Origin: an uncultured Marinobacterium sp.
GTDB taxonomy: Bacteria; Pseudomonadota; Gammaproteobacteria; Pseudomonadales; Balneatricaceae
Direction of reading: 5' to 3'
DNA length: 64,000 bases
Assembly: GCA_947501565.1 (NCBI GenBank)
Contig: CANMWJ010000017.1
Span: 1-64,000 of the forward strand
Part shown: piece after piece, positions 53,231 to 62,183 of the stretch
How positions within the stretch are numbered: position 1 is the first letter of the stretch
Layout of the letters: each line of letters starts with the position of its first letter
The notes under the pieces: model-generated
Databases searched by the model: none
What the model saw: the letters and a program-made list of their open reading frames with translations, nothing else
Told to the model about the DNA's origin: nothing
Made by a program: the position numbers and the translations under genes

Positions 53231-56200
53231 TTAGAAGGTTTCGAAAGTACCATCTGTGTAGCGAATGATCGTACCGATACTGCTGTCACTCATCTTAGCG
53301 TATTTCACACCGTTCAGAGTCACACCCACTTCATCGGTACCGCTATCGCCCAGCATCAGCTCTACACCGTCATTGTTGGACAACTTCAGTGTCTCACTGC
53401 TGGAAGAACCTGAGATGGTATAGATCTTATCCAGGAACTGGATAGCCACACTGCCTTTACCATCGTTCAGACCCGTCCGCTCTCCAGAGATCGTTACCTG
53501 AGTTGTAGAATCTACACCCGGCAGATTCGCGGTAAACACCAGACTGAAGTTTGCGTCAGGGAAGTTCGTCTCTGTCTCACTGTATGTCTTAGTGACAGTT
53601 TCAATCCCACCCTGATTTTGGATAGTTTCCGTTTCAGCCAGGCCTTTGCCATCGCCACTCAAAGACAGGGCCGCTTTCAGACTATTATTCTGGCTATCGG
53701 AGAACTCACCACTCAGCGTGAAGCTCGCAGTACCCACTTTAAAGGTAGTGGTATCTTTCGAGCTGGTACTGCTGTAGCTGTCATCCCAAGCTTCAACCAA
53801 GTTATTGATCTTAAGGCTTAGCTTACCTGTAAAGGTCACAGGATCACTTACAGACTGAGTAGCTTTCTGCGCCCAGATGGTGTCACCAACAAGAGAGATA
53901 CTGGAGACATTCACCTTACCTTTATAAATCTTAGTACCATCAGTGTTTGTCCAAGTGTCATCTGCAGACAAACTCAGATCAAAAGCACCGTTCTTGAGGC
54001 TTATAGAGAATGCATCTGTCTGCGCCGTACCACTGAGATCCAGACCAACAGTACCGCTACCCGTAAAGGTACCGTTATCGTCATTACCCGTCTCGGTTAC
54101 ACTAACGGTTAACTCAGCGCCCGCTGTCATTGTCACGCTCACCCCGTCAATGCTTTGATTAACGGAGAAGTTACGGTCTTTTTCGCCTGTGCCGTTACTG
54201 ATCGCAACGGAAACGCCATTGCTAGCCGTAAATGGACGGGCTGGAGCAGACGTTTCATCAACAATCGCTGAGTACTCCGAGTCAACCGCTTCAGCTATGG
54301 CGACCATAGCTTTCTGCAGAGCCTGCTCAACTGCGTAGGACTGGTCGGAGGTGACCGAACCGGCCATATCCAGCTCCTGACTGAATGACTGAGCACCGCT
54401 TTCGATAGATTGTGCGCCAGATGAGTACACTAACGTGCGCAGATCGCTGAAGAAGGTCTTTACAGTCTCCAGATCAGTCGAGTTGCTGGTACCACCCTGA
54501 GCATCAGTCAGCGTCATAGGCGTCTGAGCGTCAGCCCAGGCCTTATTCGCATCAACCCAGGTACGTAGCGAAGCGACATTCACACCAGACAGAGAGCCGT
54601 TCAGAATCTTCTGACCCTGGAAGTAGATGTCGTCCAGACTTATGTTATCGCTTTCACCATCTGTCGTATTGTCATTGGTGTAGAACTGACCGTTACGGGC
54701 GGAGAAGTAACGGGATGTACCACCTACGCCCCGGCCGGAATCAGTCGCTCTACCAGCCCGCCAGATCGCGGTGGAAAGCAGCGCATTTTTCTGCGCGGCT
54801 TCAGAGGCAGTCGCAAACTCTGGCTTGGTGATATCCACCACCGGCAGCTCGGTTAAGGAACCACTCAAACCAAACAGGTTCGCTACCTGGCGGTTTGCAG
54901 TGGTGATGTTAACGTCACTGTGATCTTTCGAGTACTGCGCCGCCATGTTGGTCAGGGTGGTCACGTTGGTCGTAATGCGCCCCTGCCCCGGTACGTCAGC
55001 AACAACAGCAGTCATCACCAATCCTTTACCGTTAAGATTGACAGGCTCACCCCAAGCGACTGCCTTACCATCGTCATCACAACCGCCTTCGACGTCGCAG
55101 ACCATGGTCGCGCCTTCGGTGTCACCATACACTTTCACAATTACCGGCCCGCCACTGAAACCGTTGTCTCCCGCCGGAATCGTGATTTCATAGGTACCGG
55201 CACTGGAGGTTTTCGCAGTACCCAGCGGTTCAGAGGCCGATGCACCGTTCTCAATCGCAAATGCTTTAACTTCTGCGCCAGCAACAAGCCCTTTGAAGAC
55301 TCCACCGTCGATCACTACACCTCGGGATGCAGTAGCATCAAGCGGGTAAGCATCTTCAGAGTCGGCTACGCCATCACCGTCATCATCCGTATCCGCGTTA
55401 TTACCAATTTTGTCGCCATCGGTATCTACAGATTCTGACTTATCCAGCGGGAAGGCATCATCGCTATCAGCAACACCATCGCCATCATCGTCTGTATCAG
55501 CATTGTTACCGATCTTGTCGCCATCGGTATCTACTGATTCTGACTTATCCAGCGGGAAGGCATCGTCGCTATCGGCAACACCGTCGTTATCATCGTCGGT
55601 ATCGGCATTGTTGCCGGTGCCGTCTTTATCGGTGTCGGTGTGCTCGTTTGGATCCTGAGCAAAAGCGTCATCATCGTCCGATACGCCGTCGTTATCCGAG
55701 TCATCATCAGCGTTATCGCCGACACCATCGCCGTCGGTATCTACAGACTCTGATTTATCCAGCGGGAAGGCATCGTCATCATCCGCTACACCGTCGTTGT
55801 CATCGTCGGTATCGGCATTATCACCGGTACCATCCTTGTCGGTATCGGTGTCCTCGGTTGGATCTAACGCAAAGGCATCGTCTGCATCCGCCACACCGTC
55901 ATTATCATCGTCGGTATCCGCATTGTTGCCGATCTTATCGCCATCGGTATCTACTGATTCTGATTTATCCAGCGGGAAGGCATCATCGTCATCCGCGACA
56001 CCGTCGTTATCATCATCAGTATCAGCATTGTTGCCGGTTCCGTCCTTGTCCGAATCCAGATGTTCATCTTTGTTTTCCGGCAGATCATCACGGCTATCGA
56101 TGTACCCATCGTCATCGGTATCCGGATCCAGATCGTTGACGTCATCCGCAGACTTCAGACCATCGTTATCAGCGTCGTCATCTTCACTGTTCGGGATGCC

Positions 56201-57721
56201 ATCACGGTCGAGGTCATACTGGTCATAAGTGCTGATACTTTTATCTTTAGACTTAGGATCGTCTTTATCTAAAACGCCATCACCATCGTCGTCGGTATCG
56301 GCGTTATCACCGATTTTATCGCCGTCGGTATCTGTGGTTTCTTTCGGATCTTTAGGGAAGGCATCATCGGTATCCGCAACGCCATCGTTATCATCGTCGG
56401 AATCCGGGTTGTCGCCCCCCTCATCCGCCAGGCCATCACGGTCAGTATCGACGAAATCTACACCCGGCACCGCAGCATCGCTGTCGTCAGGATCGATGTC
56501 TGCATGCCAGCCATCGCCATCCTGGTCTTGTGCATCACTTTTCGTTTTGTCCAATGGGAAATCGTCGTCTGCGTCAGCAACACCATCACCATCATCGTCG
56601 CTGTCGCTCTCATCACCGATTCCGTCACCGTCGGTATCAACCCACTCAGTAGAATCCAGTGGGAAAGCGTCGTTCGCGTCATCCACACCGTCGTTATCAG
56701 AGTCGTTATCTTCGTTATCCGGAATACCGTCATCGTCGGCATCCGCGATCAGTCGAATCTCTGGTGCTTCTGAAGTGGCTGGCTTCTCAACGGTTACCGC
56801 TGCAGACTGATCCGTTGTGGTTTTACTTTTCTCTGCTTCCAGCTTCTCCGCAATCTCTGCAGTGGTTCGCATCTCAGCTGCTGCAGCAACGATTTCGCTG
56901 CGCAGAGTGTTCTTCAGGGTATCTGCTGTTGTGCTATCCAATCCGCTGTTCTGGTAATCAACAGCGTCGCCCTGGCCGTCGATCGCACCGTCACCCAGGT
57001 CGCTGGCCAACGCGCTCATCAGCTGCTCAGTATTCGCCGTAGAGCCCGCTTTCAGCTTCTCAACAACTTTTGCAGCAGCTTCAGCAGCTGCACGGTATTT
57101 CACCACGTCCTGAACTTTGTCGGACGCAACGTCATCGGTGATCAGAGGAGGGGTTTCAAAGATGTCGATAGAGTCATCAACAAGGCCAAAACCCAAGGTA
57201 TCTTTTACGGTCTTCTGCGCTTTATCCAGGTACTGCTTGAAGACATCGCTGCTTGCTTTGGTGGTATCACCGCCTAAGTAATCTTCATACCACTGCAGTG
57301 CCAGATCGACGGTCATAGTCGTCAGGGGCGTCGCGTAGATCGGACTGCCGTTCGCAATGCTCTCAGCGGTAATCACCGTTCGCAGGGTTCCGATTACAGG
57401 AGCTGTACCGGTGTCCAGATCGACGGTATCAGCGTCAGACTTGAACTCCAGAACGTAGATTGGTTTGGCAGGCAGTTTGATGGAGATACCGGTAATCGCC
57501 GCTTTTGCGTCCGTTTCACCGGTATCCAAAGATCCGCCCGTGTAGCTGCCATCTTCCAGATTCAGCTCAAACAGTTCTACGTTTGCATGTGCCAGAGGAC
57601 CATCGACCGGAGAACCACTTGGAGAGAAAGAGGATGAAGACGAGGAGGAGCCACCACCGCCGCCACATCCAGCGAGCGCAGTTGCTACCGCAACCGCCAT
57701 AAGACTTTTTTTCACATCCAT
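53231..57721 (-). CDS. large lipoprotein with thrombospondin type 3 calcium-binding repeats
   Basis: The 1496-residue protein begins with a lipoprotein signal peptide (lipobox LAGC, Cys19), followed by Gly5 and Ser7 runs. The +2 residue is Gly, not Asp, so outer-membrane sorting is expected. Residues about 36-60 and 800-850 each resemble a carboxypeptidase-regulatory-like module, followed by a similar Thr-rich helical stretch (TPLTTMTVDLALQW; NVTTLTNMAAQYSKD). Residues about 326-798 form an Asp-rich array of DXDXDG motifs; residues 554-798 are seven exact-length 35-residue units. The C-terminal third (about 1150-1496) is Ser/Thr-rich and beta-like. AGGGA lies 7 bp before the ATG. The role is unknown; calcium-dependent surface or adhesive function is an inference. 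Confidence 0.85.
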   Translation of the reverse strand: MDVKKSLMAVAVATALAGCGGGGGSSSSSSSFSPSGSPVDGPLAHANVELFELNLEDGSYTGGSLDTGETDAKAAITGISIKLPAKPIYVLEFKSDADTVDLDTGTAPVIGTLRTVITAESIANGSPIYATPLTTMTVDLALQWYEDYLGGDTTKASSDVFKQYLDKAQKTVKDTLGFGLVDDSIDIFETPPLITDDVASDKVQDVVKYRAAAEAAAKVVEKLKAGSTANTEQLMSALASDLGDGAIDGQGDAVDYQNSGLDSTTADTLKNTLRSEIVAAAAEMRTTAEIAEKLEAEKSKTTTDQSAAVTVEKPATSEAPEIRLIADADDDGIPDNEDNDSDNDGVDDANDAFPLDSTEWVDTDGDGIGDESDSDDDGDGVADADDDFPLDKTKSDAQDQDGDGWHADIDPDDSDAAVPGVDFVDTDRDGLADEGGDNPDSDDDNDGVADTDDAFPKDPKETTDTDGDKIGDNADTDDDGDGVLDKDDPKSKDKSISTYDQYDLDRDGIPNSEDDDADNDGLKSADDVNDLDPDTDDDGYIDSRDDLPENKDEHLDSDKDGTGNNADTDDDNDGVADDDDAFPLDKSESVDTDGDKIGNNADTDDDNDGVADADDAFALDPTEDTDTDKDGTGDNADTDDDNDGVADDDDAFPLDKSESVDTDGDGVGDNADDDSDNDGVSDDDDAFAQDPNEHTDTDKDGTGNNADTDDDNDGVADSDDAFPLDKSESVDTDGDKIGNNADTDDDGDGVADSDDAFPLDKSESVDTDGDKIGNNADTDDDGDGVADSEDAYPLDATASRGVVIDGGVFKGLVAGAEVKAFAIENGASASEPLGTAKTSSAGTYEITIPAGDNGFSGGPVIVKVYGDTEGATMVCDVEGGCDDDGKAVAWGEPVNLNGKGLVMTAVVADVPGQGRITTNVTTLTNMAAQYSKDHSDVNITTANRQVANLFGLSGSLTELPVVDITKPEFATASEAAQKNALLSTAIWRAGRATDSGRGVGGTSRYFSARNGQFYTNDNTTDGESDNISLDDIYFQGQKILNGSLSGVNVASLRTWVDANKAWADAQTPMTLTDAQGGTSNSTDLETVKTFFSDLRTLVYSSGAQSIESGAQSFSQELDMAGSVTSDQSYAVEQALQKAMVAIAEAVDSEYSAIVDETSAPARPFTASNGVSVAISNGTGEKDRNFSVNQSIDGVSVTMTAGAELTVSVTETGNDDNGTFTGSGTVGLDLSGTAQTDAFSISLKNGAFDLSLSADDTWTNTDGTKIYKGKVNVSSISLVGDTIWAQKATQSVSDPVTFTGKLSLKINNLVEAWDDSYSSTSSKDTTTFKVGTASFTLSGEFSDSQNNSLKAALSLSGDGKGLAETETIQNQGGIETVTKTYSETETNFPDANFSLVFTANLPGVDSTTQVTISGERTGLNDGKGSVAIQFLDKIYTISGSSSSETLKLSNNDGVELMLGDSGTDEVGVTLNGVKYAKMSDSSIGTIIRYTDGTFETF
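55330..56064 (-). repeat. 105-bp tandem repeat array inside the lipoprotein gene
   Basis: Seven consecutive units of 105 bp (35 codons) encode a thrombospondin type 3-like unit, such as DTDGDKIGNNADTDDDGDGV followed by ADSDDAFPLDKSESV. Neighbouring units are very similar in DNA. Because the unit is a multiple of three, copy changes keep the frame. Confidence 0.85.
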
Positions 57722-58062
57722 TTTTATATCCCTATATATCCTGAAGATATACTTACATCACCGATTTGAAGTAGTAAGCATTGTCCCGAACGATTATCGG
57801 AACGGAGAGCTAACCTGATTCGCACGCTATAATATTTTTTGCAGTAGAACAAGCGCCATTTTAAACAAACAAGAAAGCCATGAAATCCCCACACACCCTA
57901 TAAAAGGGCGTTTCACCACTCATTCTTGAGCGACAACTAAACAACAAATTGGAATACTTGTATTCCTCTGGACATTTAAAACAACAGATGTAACCATCCA
58001 TTAGCTTTTTGAAGCGATTACTAAATAACTGCCCTACGATCGAATCGTACACGGATGTCGAT
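57722..58062. other. 341-bp divergent intergenic region, no gene seen
   Basis: This AT-rich gap separates the minus-strand lipoprotein gene from the plus-strand barrel gene. A TATAAT-like hexamer is present at about 57829-57834 without a good -35 box at the right distance. I see no operator, riboswitch or small gene that I can defend. The divergent promoters for both genes should lie here. Confidence 0.5.
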
Positions 58063-59142
58063 ATGCGACTTTGCACTGTTTCAGCCATTATTTCCGCAGC
58101 AGCTTTAACCTGCTCACCCGCATTTGCGGCGACCCAAGTTGAACTCAACATCTCATCATTTAGTTACAGCGATGCGTTCACGGTAAAGGGATTGTTTGAT
58201 GAATTAAGCGGACCGCTATCACACGGCGAAGATGCTTTCAGTTTTAATCAGGCCGAAATCGCCTTTAGCAGAGAGAGCTGGCAAGTAGCCGTATTTGAGC
58301 GGCGCGATTACCTCGCTCAGTTCACACCAGATACAGCGCGTCTTTTCTATCAGGGGCAAAATAAGCTGCCCGCTGATGCAAATGCACAATACGACATCTA
58401 TCTCCGCCTGAGGCAGATACGCTCCTCGGGCATCGGCATCGCTTATACGTTTACTCCTAGCGATAACAGCATATTTCGGCCTCGCCTGAATATATTAAAA
58501 GCCAGCGATTTCACGGACGGCACACTCTCCGGCAGCGTCACGACATCCAATACCGGCACCTATTCAGGTACTGCATCCCTCAACTATATCTACGGTGAAG
58601 ACCACCTGCTCGATCGCAACGTCGATAAGCCATCTGACTATGGCGCATCGATCGACCTGTACGGAGAGTGGGAAAGCTCTGACAAAGTCACAATCACTGC
58701 AGAAGTTAGGGATCTGTTCGGTCGTATTCGCTGGAGCCAGGCCCCCATCACCAACGCCACCGCAAACACCAACAATGCTAATTTTGACAGTGATGGTTTT
58801 CTGGACGTCAGACCAGCGGTCAGCGGGGCCGAGGGGTTTCGAAAATATACGCAAAAGATCCCCACACGATATCGACTCAACACTTCCTACCAATGGGAGC
58901 CTAATATCACTCTCGCCGGGGAAATTTTTCACGTTGAAGGCATCACCTTTCCGCGCCTGCAAATCGTTTCCAATCTGGGGGCAGTCGATCTGAGCTGGAC
59001 GGCCGATTTCAAAGCAAAAGCACTGGGCATTACCTATCAGGGCGAGCTCTGTAGCGCGGGCATCATGAGTGATTCATTATCATTTAATAATGCCCAAACT
59101 CTGTCGCTACAATTTGGATGCAACCTGATGATGATATTCTAG
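58063..59142 (+). CDS. predicted outer-membrane beta-barrel protein of unknown function
   Basis: I do not recognise the family. The 359-residue protein from the ATG at 58063 starts with a signal peptide (MRLCTVSAIISAAAL, then cleavage after SPAFA). Alternating hydrophobic/polar strands follow, as in LNYIYGEDH, YGASIDLYGEW and VDLSWTADF, and the chain ends in an aromatic residue (NLMMIF), typical of outer-membrane barrels. An in-frame TTG at 58009 would give a longer, less likely N terminus. It is divergent from the calcium-repeat lipoprotein gene and 176 bp before gspC. Confidence 0.6.
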   Translation: MRLCTVSAIISAAALTCSPAFAATQVELNISSFSYSDAFTVKGLFDELSGPLSHGEDAFSFNQAEIAFSRESWQVAVFERRDYLAQFTPDTARLFYQGQNKLPADANAQYDIYLRLRQIRSSGIGIAYTFTPSDNSIFRPRLNILKASDFTDGTLSGSVTTSNTGTYSGTASLNYIYGEDHLLDRNVDKPSDYGASIDLYGEWESSDKVTITAEVRDLFGRIRWSQAPITNATANTNNANFDSDGFLDVRPAVSGAEGFRKYTQKIPTRYRLNTSYQWEPNITLAGEIFHVEGITFPRLQIVSNLGAVDLSWTADFKAKALGITYQGELCSAGIMSDSLSFNNAQTLSLQFGCNLMMIF

Positions 59143-59318
59143 GAATCGCCCTTTACCCGGTGACGCAAAGCGCCAGGTGGTAATACGTACAAATTGTGAA
59201 TAACATATCGGTGCGTTGTAGCTCACAGTCGCCGATCACTGTCCCGCACAAAGACAAGTGCTGGTCAGCACTACTCCATAACGGATTCGAGAGATAGGTT
59301 TTAGGGAAAGCCAGGAGC

Positions 59319-60185
59319 ATGCAGTCAAAGCTACTCATCACCTTTATAAATGCAGTGTGCATCAGCCTGTGTGCGTGGATGCTGGCACAGCTGTCTTGGG
59401 CGACCGTGGCATACATGACGCCTCTTGATAACGCCCCCACCTTAGATCACGCCCTCTCTACATCAGATAACAGGGGAAACGCGTCTACCTCGAATACACT
59501 TACCCAACTGAAGAGCGCGCAACTTTTCGGCACCGCCTCTGAAACGAATATTAAGACACCAGTTAAAACACCTACGGTGCCACTCAAAGTAACAACTCTG
59601 AACCTACGTCTGAACGGAATTTTAACCAGCGGCACCGGTGCCAAAGTTGCCATCATCTCTTATCAGGGAAAACAGCGTGCCTACGCTGTAGGCGAGCAGA
59701 TTCAAATCCAATCTGCCAAGCTACCAATCCTCGACATCCTGCACGATCACATCATTATTAGCCGGAACGGTATCGACGAGATTGTTAAGCTGTCGAAAAG
59801 ACAACCGCTTTCACGAGGCCTCACACGGTCAGCCCAAGAAAGAAGCGCCCTACGCGCCGATCTTAATCATGCGGCCTACCGACAGCTCATCGGCAATGCG
59901 AAACAGACACTGCAAAACCGTCCCCTTTCTCTCACTAAATACTTCAGTGTTCAGCCCGTAAATCAACACGGCAGTTTACAGGGCTACAAGCTCAACGCGG
60001 GCTCAGATGGCCGCCTTTTTCAGCAACTGAGGCTGCAGGAGAACGATCTCCTGACCGCCGTCAACGGACAGCCGGTCACACAACTAACATTGCAGTCGTT
60101 TTCGGCACTGCTTAAACAAAACGCTGAGCTTGAGCTGACACTACTGCGTGACTCCCAGCCCTTGTCGTTCACCGTCTCTTTCTAA
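59319..60185 (+). CDS. gspC: type II secretion system protein GspC
   Basis: GspC links the inner-membrane platform to the GspD secretin. The 288 residues show a short cytosolic N terminus, one membrane segment (about 6-30), the homology region beginning LNLRLNGILTSG (about 94-105), and a C-terminal PDZ domain (about 200-288, with LQENDLLTAVNGQPV). CCAGGAG lies just before the ATG. It opens gspC-gspD-gspE-gspF. Confidence 0.9.
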   Translation: MQSKLLITFINAVCISLCAWMLAQLSWATVAYMTPLDNAPTLDHALSTSDNRGNASTSNTLTQLKSAQLFGTASETNIKTPVKTPTVPLKVTTLNLRLNGILTSGTGAKVAIISYQGKQRAYAVGEQIQIQSAKLPILDILHDHIIISRNGIDEIVKLSKRQPLSRGLTRSAQERSALRADLNHAAYRQLIGNAKQTLQNRPLSLTKYFSVQPVNQHGSLQGYKLNAGSDGRLFQQLRLQENDLLTAVNGQPVTQLTLQSFSALLKQNAELELTLLRDSQPLSFTVSF

Positions 60186-60196
60186 GTGAAGCTCGT

Positions 60197-62167
60197 ATGA
60201 AGAACAAACCGTTACTGATCCTGATTCAATCCATCATGCTACTTAGTACGCTGACGCTGGGTGTCCGCCATGTTTATGCAGAAGGGTTCACGCTGGACAT
60301 GCGCAACGCCGATATTCAGGAATTCATCCAATCCATCGGCAAATTCACTGGCAAGACCATCATTATCGATGACCGTGTGCAGGGAAAAGTTGATATCCAG
60401 AGCCATAAACCGCTGACAAGCGAAGAGCTGCAGGAGATCTTTCTGACACAACTCAGCGTCAGCGGATACGCCGTTATTGATGCGGGCAACAACATCCTTA
60501 AGGTAATCCCCAAACAGGTAGCCAAACTTGAGGGCCTGGACGTCCAAAGTTCCAGAACGACGGCGCGCCAGAGTGAAAAGCTGATCACCCGCATCATCCG
60601 CGTAGAGGATGTAAACGTCGATAAGCTGGTTGCCACGCTCAGGCCTCTGGTTGATAACAAGTCCGGCATTATTACCGCGTATGCCGGCTCCAACGTTATT
60701 CTGGTCACCGACCGCGAATCCAACGTGCGCCGTATCTCCCGGATCATTGGCGAAGTAGACCGAGCCGACTCCCACGATCTGGATCTGGTCCGACTGAAGC
60801 ATGCCTCAGCACAGAGCGTCGAGAAGATGTTGACCAAGCTGATCACAAAACAGGGTAAAGACAAAGTAGGAACTCCACCCGTCATCACCTCCGACTCACG
60901 CACGAACCTGCTGGTTATTCGCGCAGACAGTGCGACCCGACGCTACCTGAAAAAAGTGATTGCAGAGCTCGATCAGGAGATCATTTCAGACGCCAATACG
61001 CGGGTGCTGTATCTCAAGCACGCCAACGCAGAAGAGGTCACCAAAGTTCTGAAGGGTGTGAGCACAGCCATCATCAAAGAGGAAAAAAGCGCAGCAGGCA
61101 AATCCGCCAACGCGGTAAAGACCAGCAATATCCATATTGAAGCGCATGAGCAAACCAACACCATCGTCTTGTCCGGCACGCCCCATCTGATCAAACGCAT
61201 GGAGTTGATTGTCGAGAAACTGGATATCCGTCGCGCTCAGGTTCTGGTAGAAGCAATCATCGTCGAGATTACCGACGATAAAGCGAAAGAACTGGGTGTA
61301 CAGTGGTTATTCCGTGACGGCGAGGGCGGCAACAGACCAGTCGGTGCAATCAACTACAACAACAGCAACGCAGGCATCATCAACATTGCTGGGGCCATCG
61401 CCAACTCGGATGATTCTGCATTTTCGGCTCTCTCCTCGACGACGGGCGCGCTGCTGGGCATCGGACGCCACTCTGCAAACGGATTTAGCTTTGCTGCACT
61501 TTTGAATGCCTTAGCAACCGATACCGAATCCAACGTACTGTCCACTCCCAGTCTGCTGACGATGGATAACGAAGAGGCATCCATCGTGGTCGGCCGTGAA
61601 ATTCCGGTCATCACTGGCTCGACGGCCAGCTCCAACAATGCCAACCCTTTCCAGACCATTGAGCGCAAGGATATCGGTGTCAAACTCAAGGTAAAACCGC
61701 AGATCAACGACGGTGAGACCGTTCAGCTTAAGATTGAACAGGAAGTCTCCAGTCTCACCGGCCTCACCGCATCAGACATCATTACCAATAAGCGCGTCAT
61801 CAATACCACTGTACTTGTTGATAACCAAACAACCATTGTGCTCGGTGGCCTGATGGACGAAGACATTCAGGAATCCCACTCCAAGGTACCGCTTCTGGGA
61901 GACATTCCGGTGATCGGCAGAGCATTCAGCTCAGATGGCACCAAAAAAGTTAAACGCAACCTGATGGTCTTTATTCGCCCAACCATTATGTCGGATGAAC
62001 AGAGCATCACTCAGGTCAGCAGCCGTCGATATCAGGAGATTCGCAGCAAGCAGCTGGACAAACAGAAGAACGGCATCAACCTCATGCCACAAGAAACTAG
62101 CGAGGCGCTGCCCGAGTGGCAGGACAAAGAAGCCTCCAGCCTCGGTTACGACTTCCCGTCCGACTAA
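60197..62167 (+). CDS. gspD: type II secretion system secretin GspD
   Basis: GspD forms the outer-membrane pore. The 656 residues start with a signal peptide ending near VYA. The N0 domain follows (FTLDMRNADIQEFIQSIGKF), then the N1-N3 domains and the secretin core with VLSTPSLLTMDNEEASIVVG and VPLLGDIPVIGRAF. The tail after LMVFIRPTIM is about 55 residues and may hold a pilotin-binding S domain; I cannot confirm this. It starts 11 bp after gspC. Confidence 0.97.
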   Translation: MKNKPLLILIQSIMLLSTLTLGVRHVYAEGFTLDMRNADIQEFIQSIGKFTGKTIIIDDRVQGKVDIQSHKPLTSEELQEIFLTQLSVSGYAVIDAGNNILKVIPKQVAKLEGLDVQSSRTTARQSEKLITRIIRVEDVNVDKLVATLRPLVDNKSGIITAYAGSNVILVTDRESNVRRISRIIGEVDRADSHDLDLVRLKHASAQSVEKMLTKLITKQGKDKVGTPPVITSDSRTNLLVIRADSATRRYLKKVIAELDQEIISDANTRVLYLKHANAEEVTKVLKGVSTAIIKEEKSAAGKSANAVKTSNIHIEAHEQTNTIVLSGTPHLIKRMELIVEKLDIRRAQVLVEAIIVEITDDKAKELGVQWLFRDGEGGNRPVGAINYNNSNAGIINIAGAIANSDDSAFSALSSTTGALLGIGRHSANGFSFAALLNALATDTESNVLSTPSLLTMDNEEASIVVGREIPVITGSTASSNNANPFQTIERKDIGVKLKVKPQINDGETVQLKIEQEVSSLTGLTASDIITNKRVINTTVLVDNQTTIVLGGLMDEDIQESHSKVPLLGDIPVIGRAFSSDGTKKVKRNLMVFIRPTIMSDEQSITQVSSRRYQEIRSKQLDKQKNGINLMPQETSEALPEWQDKEASSLGYDFPSD

Positions 62168-62183
62168 GGAGCCCTGAGCCATC

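Noticed and set aside
57722..58062. Riboswitch (for example a cyclic di-GMP aptamer) upstream of the barrel gene
   Set aside because: I looked for the conserved aptamer cores and saw none; only short unspecific hairpins are present.
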